Below are positions 1 through 9,772 of a stretch of DNA of 38,808 nucleotides, piece after piece. This stretch comes from Sphingobacterium thalpophilum. Its GTDB lineage: Bacteria; Bacteroidota; Bacteroidia; B-17B0; Aurantibacillaceae. Position 1 is the first letter of the stretch. The number at the start of each line of letters is the position of its first letter. The stretch spans positions 1-38,808 of the forward strand of contig CALPON020000011.1 of NCBI GenBank assembly GCA_943325195.2. Direction: 5' to 3'. Position numbers and translations under genes: made by a program. The notes below the pieces were generated by a model, which worked only from the letters and a program-made list of their open reading frames with translations, searched no databases and was not told the DNA's origin.

Positions 1-1590
1 CACCAGTGCAACTGCCTTCGGCTGTTTAACAACATCAACGCTGAGCCTTATTGTAAATCCGACGCCGACGATTAATCTCAGTGCTTCTTCTTCGTCTATC
101 TGTGCAGGAAGTACAGCGAGTCTCACCGCCAGCGGGGCCTCTACTTATACCTGGTTACCAGTTTCACTGAATGGCTCATTGATCGCCGTTACACCGACAA
201 GTACCAGCATCTATACCGCCAATGCTACCAGCAGTCTGGGTTGTGCAGGAACCAACACGATTAACATCGCTGTCGTTCCGAGTATAACACTTACACCACT
301 TGCATCTCCTGCCGCCATCTGTGCGGGCTTCAGCTCAACTTTATCTGCAACAGGTGCAACAAATTATACCTGGACGCCGGGTGCTTCAACAGGCAGTGCC
401 ATTGTTGTTAGTCCTTCTATTACTACCACTTATACGGTGACCGGCAACACCGGTGGTTGCAGCATTACCAATACGGTTCAATTGACCATTAATAACGGTC
501 CAACCTTAACCATAGCTGCGACACCAACCGCTATTTGTCCTGGTGGTACCTCAACGCTCTCTGCTTTAGGTGCAGTCGCTTATACTTGGATGCCAGGTGG
601 AGTTAATACCGCAACAGCGACCGTGAGTCCTACCATCAGTACTATTTATACACTCACCAGCGCAACTGCCTTCGGCTGTTTAACAACATCAACGCTAAGC
701 GTCGATGTAAGTCCGACGCCGACGATTAATCTCAGTGCTTCTTCCCCATCCATCTGTGCAGGAAGTACAGCGAGTCTCACCGCTAGCGGGGCCTCAACTT
801 ATACCTGGCTGCCAGGTCCCCTGAATGGCTCATTGATCGCCGTTACACCGACAAGTACCAGCATCTATACCGCCAATGCTACCAGCAGTCTGGGTTGTGC
901 AGGAACCAACACGATTAACATTGCTGTCGTTCCGAGTATAACACTTACACCACTTGCATCTCCTGCCGCCATCTGTGCGGGCTTCAGCTCAACTTTATCT
1001 GCAACAGGTGCAACAAATTATACCTGGACGCCGGGAGCTTTAACAGGCAGTGCCATTGTTGTTAGTCCATCTATTACCACCGTTTATAGTGTCACCGGCA
1101 ACACCGGCGGTTGCAGCATTACCAGTACGGTACAGCTAATAATTAACAGCGGTGCAAGTTTGACAATCGCCGCAACACCAACTGCTATTTGCCCGGGCGG
1201 CACATCAACGCTTTCTGCTTTAGGAGCAATTGCTTATACCTGGATGCCAGGTGGAGTTAATACCGCCACAGCGACCGTGAGTCCTGCCATCAGCACTATT
1301 TATACATTGACCAGTGTAACAGCCTTTGGCTGTTTAACAACATCAACGCTAAGCGTCGATGTAAGTCCGATTCCGACTATTAATATAAGTGCTTCTTCTT
1401 CGTCTATCTGTGCGGGAAGTACAGCGAGTCTCACCGCCAGCGGGGCCTCTACTTATACCTGGTTACCTGGTTCCCTGAATGGCTCATTGATTGCCGTCAC
1501 ACCGACAAGTACCAGCATCTATACCGCCAATGCTACCAGTAGTGTGGGTTGTGCAGGAACCAACACAATTAACATTGCTGTCGTTCCCAA
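1..1590 (+). repeat. 654-bp higher-order tandem repeat within the adhesin gene
   Basis: A block encoding three Ig-like units repeats with an exact 654-bp period (218 codons). The GCC-TT(C/T)-GGCTGTTTAAC motif lies at 14, 668 and 1322, and the GAT(C/T)GCCGT motif at 181, 835 and 1489. The first two copies are almost identical over long stretches; comparing 181-370 with 835-1024 shows only one or two differences. The third copy matches until about 1590 and then diverges. At least 2.4 copies are visible and more probably lie upstream. Units after 1590 share the fold but little DNA identity, so only this part is recently amplified. Confidence 0.93.
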
Positions 1591-4500
1591 TCCAACAATA
1601 ACGCCGGTGGTGACACCAACAGCGGTTTGTGCTGGAACAAGTGCGACGCTCACTGTTACAGGAGCAACCGATTATACTTGGATGCCAGGTGCATTAACCG
1701 GCAGTGCCGTAACCGTAAACCCCGCTCTAACCACGACATATATGGTGACTGGTAGCACTGCAGGTTGTGCAACGACCAGCACAGTTCAGTTACAGATTAA
1801 TGCATTGCCATCGCTGAGCATTGCAGCAACTAGCACCAACCTTTGTACTGGCGACAGCAGCACGCTGACCGCCGCAGGTGCATTGGCTTACACTTGGTCT
1901 CCCGGTTCAGCCACGACTCTCAGTCTTGGCGTGACACCGCCAATTACCTCGAGCTACACCCTGCAGGGCATGAACGCAGCAGGTTGCACCAATACTGCCC
2001 AGGTCACGCTGAATGTCAGCACTACACCAACAATAACCGTAGCAGCAAGCAACACGTTGATTTGCGCCGGTGAGGTCGCCACCTTAACACTAAACGGAGC
2101 GTTCACATACAGCACAAATCCGGGGGCATTAACAGGAAGCGTTGTTAGTCTCAGTCCACCCAGCACCCAATCATACACGATTACGGGACAAAACGGCTCG
2201 TGTCAGTCCAGTGCCGCAATCACCATCAGTGTTAATGCATTACCAGTGCTTACTGCCACAAGTAATCCCGCCCTATTATGTACTGGTAACACCGCGACAC
2301 TTTCTGCAACAGGAGCTCAAACATACACTTGGTTGCCATCGAGCCTGACTGGCTCCCTGGTCACATTGAATCCAATGACCACGCAAATTTACACAGTCAG
2401 TGGCACCAGCTCACTAAACTGTGTGGGAACAGAGACGATTATACAAAACGTGGCCCCAACACCAACACTGAGCATCATCAGCACGAACACCGCAGTCTGT
2501 GTAGGCTCTTCTGCGACACTCACAGCGACTGGGGCAGTCAACTATACCTGGCTACCATCCCTTTCTACGGGCAGCGCCCTGGTGGTTAGTCCCCTTGTTC
2601 TCAGCTCTTATACTGTCGTGGCCGATAACGGAGGAATATGCACGCAGACTCTAAGTACGAGTATCGGTGTTAATCCGCTCCCTACACTGACACTTAGCAG
2701 CACTGCGACAGTCATATGCAGCGGCGCATCGACTACATTAAATGCAGTTGGCGCCTCGTCCTACACCTGGCTCCCTTCAGGCAGCGGCAGCACCAGTGTT
2801 GAAAGTCCGACACAAACGACTACCTATACCATAACAGGAGAAGATCTCAACCAGTGTCAAAACACGCAGACCGTTTCCATTCTCGTCAATGCAAATCCAA
2901 CTCTGATTGCAGTGGCTGTGCCGACAACAATCTGTGACGGAGGGACGGCATCGCTCAGCGCATCAGGTGCCCTTAGTTATACGTGGTTACCGCTCAGTAA
3001 TTCCGCCAGTTTAGTTGCAGTGACCCCAAGTCTTTCAACAAATTATACGTTGACGGGAACAGATATCAATGGCTGTACTGGCACAAGCACAGTAGATTTG
3101 GAAGTCCTTTCGGTTCCGATTCTCAGCCTAAGTGCAATGAATGCTTCCATTTGTGTGGGACAAAGTAACACGCTCACGGCAGACGGTGGCACATCCTACA
3201 CCTGGCAGCCAGGCTCCGCAACAGGAGTAACTGTTAGTGTGACTCCAACGATTACAACAATCTACACGGTAACGGGTACCAGTACGAATGTTTGTGCAGC
3301 CAGTGCAACACTAGCGGTATTTGTCAATCCACTTCCAGCAAACTTAAGTGCCGGGGCAACGGCTACAATCAGTTGTGCAAGCCCAACCGTTGCGCTCCAA
3401 GCGGCAAGTACAGATACTAATATTGTCTATTACTGGACAGGTCCAAACGCGTATACAAGTGCGGTACAAAATCCTACAGGAATAACAAGCGCCGGGAATT
3501 ACACGGTGGTGATGACCGATAGCGTAACAGGGTGTTCAGATTCCCTTGTTGCCACAGTTATAGATGATAACTCCATTCCTTCGCTGAGTGTAACTATTTC
3601 ACCGAGCATAACCTGTAACGATCCAGCACCAATAATTTTTGCAGCAAATACCACCACTAATCCAGCTTATCAGTGGGCAGGGCCGCAATCCTTCACCAGC
3701 GCAGCAGCGAACCCAAGCGTTAGTGTGGCAGGTGTTTATACCGTTGTGCTGACGGACCTAAGCAGTGGCTGTTCGGATACGACGAACATTGTTGTGGGTA
3801 CCCACACGCGTGTCGTAACGAGTGCTACCATGTCAGCACCAACCTGTTCAGCCGGCTTGAGTAATAACGACGGAAGCATCGGCCTCGTTAATTTTAAACT
3901 GAGCGACCGTTTTGCTTTGGTGGCAGGTACGAGTTATACCGGCTCTATAAATTATGCTGGAGCATCTCCAATACCTACAACTGGTGTTGTCACCTCAACT
4001 ATTGCCAATCCTATTGTCACCGCCTTTTATACCTTGCGGATTTTTGACAGTCTGGGTTGCACAAAAGACAGCACCTTCCTATTTAAAGCTGTGGATTGTG
4101 TCTACAGAACCCTTGGAATATCGAAAGCGGTTTCCACCCCGAGTCTAAACACTGACGGTAGTTACCGTGTGACTTACTCGGTGACGGTCCGCAATTACGA
4201 CCAGACGAATCTTACACAGATTGATGTGAGTGACAACCTCGCTGCCACTTTCCCTCTGCCAACAACTTATACGGTAAGGACTGCTCCGCTGACCTATAGC
4301 GGCAGCGGACTCAGCTTGAACAGCAGTTTTGACGGTAAGACTCAGACTAAGCTTTCCACAGCCGCAAGTAGTTCACTGGCTGCAGGCACGGCCCAGAGTT
4401 TCTGGTTCTCAGTAGATGTGGCGACACCGCTCTTTTATAAGAACTTTAACAATACAATTATTGGTACAGCACGTAATGGTGTCAATGCCAGTGTCATTGA

Positions 4501-5359
4501 TTCTTCAAACGCCGGCTTTAACACTGCACCGCAATTGAATGCACCAACCACCGTGTCCTTTGTTCCGAATGTCCAGCTGGGACTCACCAGTCAAGCTAGC
4601 TACTTGGAAGCAGAGAAAGGTGTGTTTGATATCACCTACACCATCACTGCGTTCAATCTTGGTAATGACACCTTGCGAAACGTAGCGGTGAGTCAAGATT
4701 TCAGCAATGTGATTAAAGCACCAGCTGGTTACACGCATCTCGGGGCTCCCTCAGTTTTTGGCGGACTCGTTGCGAACAGCAGCTATGGTAGCAGCAATCC
4801 ACATTTGCTGGATTCCACTGCGAGTCGTTTAAATCCAGGCGCTTTTGGTAGAATCATTTTCAGTATTCGTGTCGTTCCCGATACCCTTTCGGTGATTGCT
4901 ACGAATGCCTTTGGCTCCGCTATTCACCGCAGTCTTGCTAATCCAACACTCATCACGAGAGTAAGTGATTTCTCAAATGACGGCCCAGAGCCAGACAGTG
5001 ACAATAACCTCATCTGTAATGAAACACTGGATAATATGCCAACTGTGATCGTATTGCCAGTGGGAATCGATCTCTTTATACCAGAAGGTTTCTCACCGGA
5101 TGGCGATGGTATTAATGACGTTTTTGTCATCAAAGGTCTGCCATTGGCTGGAAAGAGCACCCTCACAATCTACAATCGCTGGGGAAATAAAGTCTACAAA
5201 GCCGATAATTACTTTGATGCAGAACCATGGGATGCGGTGCCGACTGTGGGCAGCACCCCAGGCAATGGCAAAGTCACGCAGGGCACCTACTACTATGTGC
5301 TAGAGATTTATGCAGACACGGTAAGGCGGATAACCGGTTATATCATTGTACAGTACTAA
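2..5359 (+). CDS. Giant repeat adhesin with gliding-motility/T9SS type B C-terminal domain (5' partial)
   Basis: The frame is open from base 2, so the gene begins outside the window and the ATG at 179 is internal. The visible part (about 1785 residues) contains about 15 Ig-like units of roughly 73 residues, each with an ICAG-type Cys, a YTW core and a GC motif near its end, up to about position 3330. Two more divergent PKD-like units (YYWTGP, YQWAGP) run to about 3795. Two DUF11-like beta domains follow (about 4110-4960). The end (about 5070-5359) is a gliding-motility C-terminal domain: FSPDGDGINDVF, then YNRWGNKVY, then GTYYYVLEI, the T9SS type B signal used by SprB-like adhesins. It is very rich in Thr, Ser and Ala. 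Role inferred: cell-surface adhesin secreted by T9SS. It is followed by a PorP/SprF gene 4 nt downstream, the usual partner of such adhesins. Confidence 0.93.
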   Translation, partial: TSATAFGCLTTSTLSLIVNPTPTINLSASSSSICAGSTASLTASGASTYTWLPVSLNGSLIAVTPTSTSIYTANATSSLGCAGTNTINIAVVPSITLTPLASPAAICAGFSSTLSATGATNYTWTPGASTGSAIVVSPSITTTYTVTGNTGGCSITNTVQLTINNGPTLTIAATPTAICPGGTSTLSALGAVAYTWMPGGVNTATATVSPTISTIYTLTSATAFGCLTTSTLSVDVSPTPTINLSASSPSICAGSTASLTASGASTYTWLPGPLNGSLIAVTPTSTSIYTANATSSLGCAGTNTINIAVVPSITLTPLASPAAICAGFSSTLSATGATNYTWTPGALTGSAIVVSPSITTVYSVTGNTGGCSITSTVQLIINSGASLTIAATPTAICPGGTSTLSALGAIAYTWMPGGVNTATATVSPAISTIYTLTSVTAFGCLTTSTLSVDVSPIPTINISASSSSICAGSTASLTASGASTYTWLPGSLNGSLIAVTPTSTSIYTANATSSVGCAGTNTINIAVVPNPTITPVVTPTAVCAGTSATLTVTGATDYTWMPGALTGSAVTVNPALTTTYMVTGSTAGCATTSTVQLQINALPSLSIAATSTNLCTGDSSTLTAAGALAYTWSPGSATTLSLGVTPPITSSYTLQGMNAAGCTNTAQVTLNVSTTPTITVAASNTLICAGEVATLTLNGAFTYSTNPGALTGSVVSLSPPSTQSYTITGQNGSCQSSAAITISVNALPVLTATSNPALLCTGNTATLSATGAQTYTWLPSSLTGSLVTLNPMTTQIYTVSGTSSLNCVGTETIIQNVAPTPTLSIISTNTAVCVGSSATLTATGAVNYTWLPSLSTGSALVVSPLVLSSYTVVADNGGICTQTLSTSIGVNPLPTLTLSSTATVICSGASTTLNAVGASSYTWLPSGSGSTSVESPTQTTTYTITGEDLNQCQNTQTVSILVNANPTLIAVAVPTTICDGGTASLSASGALSYTWLPLSNSASLVAVTPSLSTNYTLTGTDINGCTGTSTVDLEVLSVPILSLSAMNASICVGQSNTLTADGGTSYTWQPGSATGVTVSVTPTITTIYTVTGTSTNVCAASATLAVFVNPLPANLSAGATATISCASPTVALQAASTDTNIVYYWTGPNAYTSAVQNPTGITSAGNYTVVMTDSVTGCSDSLVATVIDDNSIPSLSVTISPSITCNDPAPIIFAANTTTNPAYQWAGPQSFTSAAANPSVSVAGVYTVVLTDLSSGCSDTTNIVVGTHTRVVTSATMSAPTCSAGLSNNDGSIGLVNFKLSDRFALVAGTSYTGSINYAGASPIPTTGVVTSTIANPIVTAFYTLRIFDSLGCTKDSTFLFKAVDCVYRTLGISKAVSTPSLNTDGSYRVTYSVTVRNYDQTNLTQIDVSDNLAATFPLPTTYTVRTAPLTYSGSGLSLNSSFDGKTQTKLSTAASSSLAAGTAQSFWFSVDVATPLFYKNFNNTIIGTARNGVNASVIDSSNAGFNTAPQLNAPTTVSFVPNVQLGLTSQASYLEAEKGVFDITYTITAFNLGNDTLRNVAVSQDFSNVIKAPAGYTHLGAPSVFGGLVANSSYGSSNPHLLDSTASRLNPGAFGRIIFSIRVVPDTLSVIATNAFGSAIHRSLANPTLITRVSDFSNDGPEPDSDNNLICNETLDNMPTVIVLPVGIDLFIPEGFSPDGDGINDVFVIKGLPLAGKSTLTIYNRWGNKVYKADNYFDAEPWDAVPTVGSTPGNGKVTQGTYYYVLEIYADTVRRITGYIIVQY

Positions 5360-5363
5360 GACT

Positions 5364-6314
5364 ATGAAAAAGATGAAAATGAGAGCCCTCTTAACCAGCC
5401 TGCTGTTGCTCCCGGCCGCGTTTTTTGCGCAATACGACGGCCTTTTTACACAATACATGTTCAATGAGGTTTTTATTAATCCCGCATACACCGGAAGCAA
5501 GGAGGCCATGAGTGCTACTTTGCTAAACCGTCAGCAGTGGGTGAGCTTCCCGGGGCGCCCGGTAACAACCAGCATGTCACTTCACGGCCCCTTGAAGGAA
5601 GGTAAAATGGGCGTCGGCCTTTCTATCCTTAATGAGAAGATTGGTGTGCTCAACCGCAATTTAATATACGGCACCTATGCCTACCGACTAAAGTTGGATG
5701 AGAAAAGTACACTTGCGATGGGACTAATGGCAGGCATTGACAATCAGCTGAACAGGCTGGGACAGGTTAAGGCAGGTACAGATGGCTCGCCTGCCGATCC
5801 CCAATTTACACAAAACACTCCCAATGTTTTTGCCCCGAACACTGGAGCAGGTGTGTATTATAACAACGAGCAATTTTACGCTGGTGTAAGTGTGCCCCGG
5901 TTGATTGACAACGCCGTGCGGTTCAGTCCAAGCGGTGCGACCATTAAAACCACGCGCGTCAGTCCCTCTAAATTCACCTATTATTTCACCGGCGGGTATT
6001 TATTTCGCCTGCAGGAGGACTTAAAAATGCGCGCTAATGTGATGATCAAAGCGGTAAAAAATTCCCCTGTGCAATTTGATCTGGGGGCAAATTTTCTAAT
6101 TCGTGATATGATTTGGGCTGGTATGTCCTACCGCAGTGCATCTGCCATCAGCGCATTACTTGGTGCCCAAGTCAATAAACAGTTTTTTGTGTGTTATTCT
6201 TATGATTATAGTACCAGCAAGATTCAGAACTATTCACAAGGATCGCATGAAATTGTGTTAAATTATTTATTTTCATTTTCCGGTAGGAAGGTCGTAACAC
6301 CGCGCTACTTCTAG
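5364..6314 (+). CDS. PorP/SprF family type IX secretion system membrane protein
   Basis: A 316-residue protein with a signal peptide (MKKMKMRALL... LLPAAFFAQ) followed by the family hallmark QYMFNEVFINPAYTGS and then RQQWVSFPGRP, which open the outer-membrane barrel domain. PorP/SprF proteins are outer-membrane T9SS accessories. The paralogues encoded beside large adhesins are thought to act in their export or surface attachment, as SprF does for SprB. An in-frame TTG at 5346 overlaps the adhesin stop, but the ATG at 5364 gives a clean signal peptide and I prefer it. It is 4 nt from the adhesin and 8 nt from the PorE-like gene, so the three are probably one operon. Paralogue identity (SprF or another) cannot be decided. 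Confidence 0.9.
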   Translation: MKKMKMRALLTSLLLLPAAFFAQYDGLFTQYMFNEVFINPAYTGSKEAMSATLLNRQQWVSFPGRPVTTSMSLHGPLKEGKMGVGLSILNEKIGVLNRNLIYGTYAYRLKLDEKSTLAMGLMAGIDNQLNRLGQVKAGTDGSPADPQFTQNTPNVFAPNTGAGVYYNNEQFYAGVSVPRLIDNAVRFSPSGATIKTTRVSPSKFTYYFTGGYLFRLQEDLKMRANVMIKAVKNSPVQFDLGANFLIRDMIWAGMSYRSASAISALLGAQVNKQFFVCYSYDYSTSKIQNYSQGSHEIVLNYLFSFSGRKVVTPRYF

Positions 6315-6322
6315 TTTTTCGT

Positions 6323-8635
6323 ATGTTAACACATAAACCCTCCACTTATCTGTCTTTTCTAATGGCTTTCGCCATTTTGTTTTCTCCGCGCACCTACTCG
6401 CAAGAGGAACAGGATTCCGGCATCAAAAAAAATAAAAATCCCCGGACTGAATACGCTCTTCCCAAGGCCAATCCGCAGGATGAAAATGGCAACAATCCGG
6501 TGTCGCATTATTCAACAAAAGCGGATAAACTGTATGCGGACAAATCCTATAAGGCCGCGATCCCCTATTACGAAAAACTACTGAAATTAGATTCTACAAA
6601 TGAGCAGAACCTAAGTCGCCTCGCAGAATGTTACCGACTGACCAGCGATTTACCGGGACAGGTGAGCGTTTATGGCATGCTCGTGCGCCAGACAAAGGCA
6701 ACGCCGATTCAAGTACTTTATTATGGACAGGCTTTGATGCAAAATGGAGAAACAGAAGCGGCGAAAATTCAATTTGAAAAGTACGACGGAGATACTCGCG
6801 GAAAGAACCTCATTGCTTCTTATTCAAAACAGAAAAGCTATACTCGAAATGCGGATGCCTATGCAGTAAAATATGCCTCGTTTAATTCCCCTTTTAATGA
6901 CATGTGCGCCGTACGCTATAATTCTGCCATTGTCTTCGCCTCCACCCGGCCCCATGCCAATTGGATTGCACAGCAGCATAGCTGGACTGGGGGAGCGTAC
7001 ACGAATATTTTTTCAACAGAAAAAGACGAAAAAGGACTGGAGAAGACTCCCAGCTTATTCCTCAAGGACCTTGACACGAGATTTAACACGGGTCCAGTCT
7101 GTTTCAACACAGAAAAACGTCTCATTTATTACACCATTAATAACGCCTCTCACGATGATCGGGCTAGGAATGGTAATTTTAAACTACGTATTCTAGAAGC
7201 AGAACTAGATTTGAAGGGACTCGTCCGGGTTCGCCAACCTTCATTCACTAACAAGGAGTACAATTACGCGCACCCTTCCCTCAGCGCGGACGGCCAGACT
7301 CTTTATTTTGCTTCGGACCAGGACGGGGGAATGGGCGGTATGGACATTTACAAGAGCGAAAAAGATGCAACTGGCAACTGGGGCCCAGCATTAAACATGG
7401 GTGAATTGATAAATACAGCGGGCACGGAAGTGTTTCCTTTTATCGGACCGGAAGGAAATTTGTTCTTTTCATCCAATGGCCATGATGGTCTGGGAGGATT
7501 AGATATTTACGAAGTCAGCATGCGTAATAATAAGCCTATGCGTCTCTACAACATGGGTGAACCAGTGAACAGCCGGTATGATGATTTTGGTATTTTTTTA
7601 GAGGCAGACGGAAAATCTGGCTACATAAGTTCAAGCCGTGAAACAGAGGGAAAGACCGATGATATTTTCGAGCTGCAAATCTTAAGGGAAGTCCGCCGCG
7701 GAAAAGAGCTTCTCATTCGCACTAAAGATAAAAAAACAGGTACTCCTTTACCAAATACGCGTATCCTTTTTGATAGAGATACAATTTTTACAAATGAAGC
7801 GGGAGAATACACAACGATTATCGACGAAGAAGCGGTTGTTAAAATAAAGACACTTAAGGAAGATTGTTTTGAAATCAAAGACACTGTGAGTGCCAAAACC
7901 GCGACAGAAGACCAGATTGTTAAAGATCTTTTACTAGAAAATAATCCAAAGGTCTTTCTGCACGCTATCATCACCGATGCAAAGACCGGTCAACCGCTAA
8001 ATGGTGTGAGTATTCGCATCACGGATATTAACACCGGCAAAGATGTGGACCGCTTTACCACCACACCAAACGGCGATTATATAAAATTCTTGTTTGACGG
8101 ACGCATTGGCGGTCAGCTATCCTACCTCATAAAACTTGAAAAAAATGGGTACCTGAGTCGATCACTAATTTTTAATCATGTGATTGATAAACCAGGGGAG
8201 CTCGACATGAATCGTCTCGTTAACCTGAAACTTGGAAAGGTTGAATTGGGCATGGACCTTGGTAAACTCATTGATCTGCAGCCGATTTATTTTGACGTGG
8301 GTAAAGCCAAAATACGTCCTGATGCTGCCGCTCTGCTAGATAAAATTGTAGACGTCATGACCCTTTACCCCAGCATGTTTATTGAACTGGGGTCTCATAC
8401 GGACTGCCGATCGTCTGCAGAAAGCAATATGAAATTGTCTGCTGCGCGCGCGGCGAGTAGTAGAGATTATATTGTGGCAAAAGGTGTCAACAAACTGCGA
8501 ATTGTCGCCAAGGGCTATGGTGAAACCCAACTGCTCAATGACTGCGGCTGTGAAGCTACTAAACAAAGCAACTGTCCCGAAGAGCTGCATGCAAAAAACC
8601 GTCGTACCGAATTTGTAATTACCCGACTCCAGTAA
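6323..8635 (+). CDS. PorE-like OmpA family protein: TPR, beta-propeller, carboxypeptidase-regulatory-like and OmpA domains
   Basis: 770 residues. After a signal peptide ending near TYSQ come TPR helices (about 55-160), a PD40/TolB-like propeller (about 190-455; blades marked by GGMGGMDIYKS and GGLGGLDIYEVS), one or two carboxypeptidase-regulatory-like beta domains (about 465-630) and an OmpA peptidoglycan-binding domain (about 650-770; IYFDVGKAKIRPDA, ELGSHTDCR, KNRRTEFVI). This order matches PorE of the Porphyromonas T9SS, which is thought to tether the machinery to peptidoglycan, and the OmpA proteins found beside PorP/SprF genes. PorE is a lipoprotein; this signal peptide has no lipobox Cys, so anchoring would differ. 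A locus-specific paralogue is more likely than the core PorE. Confidence 0.88.
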   Translation: MLTHKPSTYLSFLMAFAILFSPRTYSQEEQDSGIKKNKNPRTEYALPKANPQDENGNNPVSHYSTKADKLYADKSYKAAIPYYEKLLKLDSTNEQNLSRLAECYRLTSDLPGQVSVYGMLVRQTKATPIQVLYYGQALMQNGETEAAKIQFEKYDGDTRGKNLIASYSKQKSYTRNADAYAVKYASFNSPFNDMCAVRYNSAIVFASTRPHANWIAQQHSWTGGAYTNIFSTEKDEKGLEKTPSLFLKDLDTRFNTGPVCFNTEKRLIYYTINNASHDDRARNGNFKLRILEAELDLKGLVRVRQPSFTNKEYNYAHPSLSADGQTLYFASDQDGGMGGMDIYKSEKDATGNWGPALNMGELINTAGTEVFPFIGPEGNLFFSSNGHDGLGGLDIYEVSMRNNKPMRLYNMGEPVNSRYDDFGIFLEADGKSGYISSSRETEGKTDDIFELQILREVRRGKELLIRTKDKKTGTPLPNTRILFDRDTIFTNEAGEYTTIIDEEAVVKIKTLKEDCFEIKDTVSAKTATEDQIVKDLLLENNPKVFLHAIITDAKTGQPLNGVSIRITDINTGKDVDRFTTTPNGDYIKFLFDGRIGGQLSYLIKLEKNGYLSRSLIFNHVIDKPGELDMNRLVNLKLGKVELGMDLGKLIDLQPIYFDVGKAKIRPDAAALLDKIVDVMTLYPSMFIELGSHTDCRSSAESNMKLSAARAASSRDYIVAKGVNKLRIVAKGYGETQLLNDCGCEATKQSNCPEELHAKNRRTEFVITRLQ

Positions 8636-8639
8636 GTAC

Positions 8640-9386
8640 ATGTCCTGGATCGGCTATATCCTGCGTCCTCTCTGGAAAATCTGGTTTGCGCTTTGTTTCT
8701 GCATTCCATTTCTTCTTTTGTTTCCCATATTCTACATCGCGCTGGTTTCGAAAAACTTTGGACTAGTGTATCGTCTGAAACGACTGTGGGCGCGTATCAT
8801 CAGCATTTCCAGCGGCGTCATTCCGATCATCATCTACCGCACTAAAAACCATCACTTACCGCGTCCCTGCGTCATTGTCAGTAATCACACGTCCTATCTG
8901 GACATTGTCTTCAGTCCCTTCTACATTGACCACGCAGCTGTATACATGGGTAAATCTGAATTACTAAAAGTGCCGCTTTTGAAATATTTTTTCGTGTACC
9001 TCGATATACCCGTCAATCGCAAAAGTGTCACCGATGCACACAAAGCCTTTACTACCGCTGGGCGTCTTTTAGACCAGGGGCTGAGTCAGGTCATTTATCC
9101 TGAGGGTACAATTAGCTCAGACGGCACTCTGAAGTCCTTTAAAAACGGGGCGTTCAAGCTCGCCATTGAAAAGCAAGTGCCTGTAGTGCCTGTTGTAAAT
9201 CTTAATAATTGGCATTTTTTGCAGAACGGCGGTTTCTTCAAAAGTCATGGAAAACCAGGCATCGCGCGCATTGTGGTGGGAGAGCCCATATCCACGACAG
9301 GCATGACCGAAAAAAACATGTCGGAACTTAAAGAGAAAGTTCATAATTTTATAAAGGAAGAATTGAGTACCTATTATGGCAAATGA
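8640..9386 (+). CDS. 1-acyl-sn-glycerol-3-phosphate acyltransferase (PlsC family)
   Basis: 248 residues with a hydrophobic N-terminal segment (about 15-36) and the lysophospholipid acyltransferase motifs: NHTSYLD (residues 82-88, the HX4D catalytic pair H83/D88) and YPEGT (153-157), which binds the phosphate of the acceptor. The family acylates lysophosphatidic acid at the sn-2 position in phospholipid synthesis at the inner membrane. The ATG follows the PorE-like stop by 4 nt and the 3' end overlaps gatC by 11 nt, so it is translated in a tight unit. The T9SS locus upstream is functionally unrelated. Related acyltransferases (ornithine lipid or lipid A type) cannot be excluded from motifs alone. 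Confidence 0.88.
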   Translation: MSWIGYILRPLWKIWFALCFCIPFLLLFPIFYIALVSKNFGLVYRLKRLWARIISISSGVIPIIIYRTKNHHLPRPCVIVSNHTSYLDIVFSPFYIDHAAVYMGKSELLKVPLLKYFFVYLDIPVNRKSVTDAHKAFTTAGRLLDQGLSQVIYPEGTISSDGTLKSFKNGAFKLAIEKQVPVVPVVNLNNWHFLQNGGFFKSHGKPGIARIVVGEPISTTGMTEKNMSELKEKVHNFIKEELSTYYGK

Positions 9387-9678
9387 AATAGACATTAAAA
9401 CAGTGGATGAGATCGCGCACCTGGCGCGACTTGAATTTGCAGCAGAAGGTAAGGCCGGTATTATGACCGATATGAACAGGATGCTGGCATTTGTAGAGAA
9501 ACTCAATGAGCTGAATACAGACGCAGTTGAACCCTTGATCTACATGACAGATGAGAGAAATGTGCTTCGTGAAGATGAGCCAGAATCAACGGTTTCGCAA
9601 AAGGACGCTTTAAAAAATGCTCCTAAAAAAGATAGCGATTACTTCAAGGCACCCAAAGTAATCAGCCAGAATCGCTAA
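9376..9678 (+). CDS. gatC: Asp-tRNA(Asn)/Glu-tRNA(Gln) amidotransferase subunit C
   Basis: 100 residues, the usual GatC size. The N-terminal helix pair (VDEIAHLARLEF), a second helix (MNRMLAFVEKLNELNTDAVEPL) and the C-terminal LREDEP ... YFKAPKVI segment are characteristic. GatC is the small subunit that stabilises GatA/GatB in the transamidation of misacylated tRNAs in the cytoplasm. The start overlaps the end of the acyltransferase gene by 11 nt. gatA and gatB are not in this window, which is normal in Bacteroidota where gatC is often separate. Confidence 0.93.
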   Translation: MANEIDIKTVDEIAHLARLEFAAEGKAGIMTDMNRMLAFVEKLNELNTDAVEPLIYMTDERNVLREDEPESTVSQKDALKNAPKKDSDYFKAPKVISQNR

Positions 9679-9772
9679 GTTTGCGCGACCATGGCGAAGT
9701 TCTAAAACTCCTGTTAGAGAACTGCGTCTAATGACACACCTCTTTTAAAATCGGATGGATCCTGCGGCTTGT

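Noticed and set aside
1-1590. Repeated blocks as a CRISPR array or mobile element
   Set aside because: The period is 654 bp, in frame, and codes for Ig-like units of an adhesin; there are no short repeats with unique spacers and no inverted ends.
7621-7974. 117-codon minus-strand frame inside the PorE-like gene
   Set aside because: Antisense shadow of a well-supported coding region; no domain or promoter.
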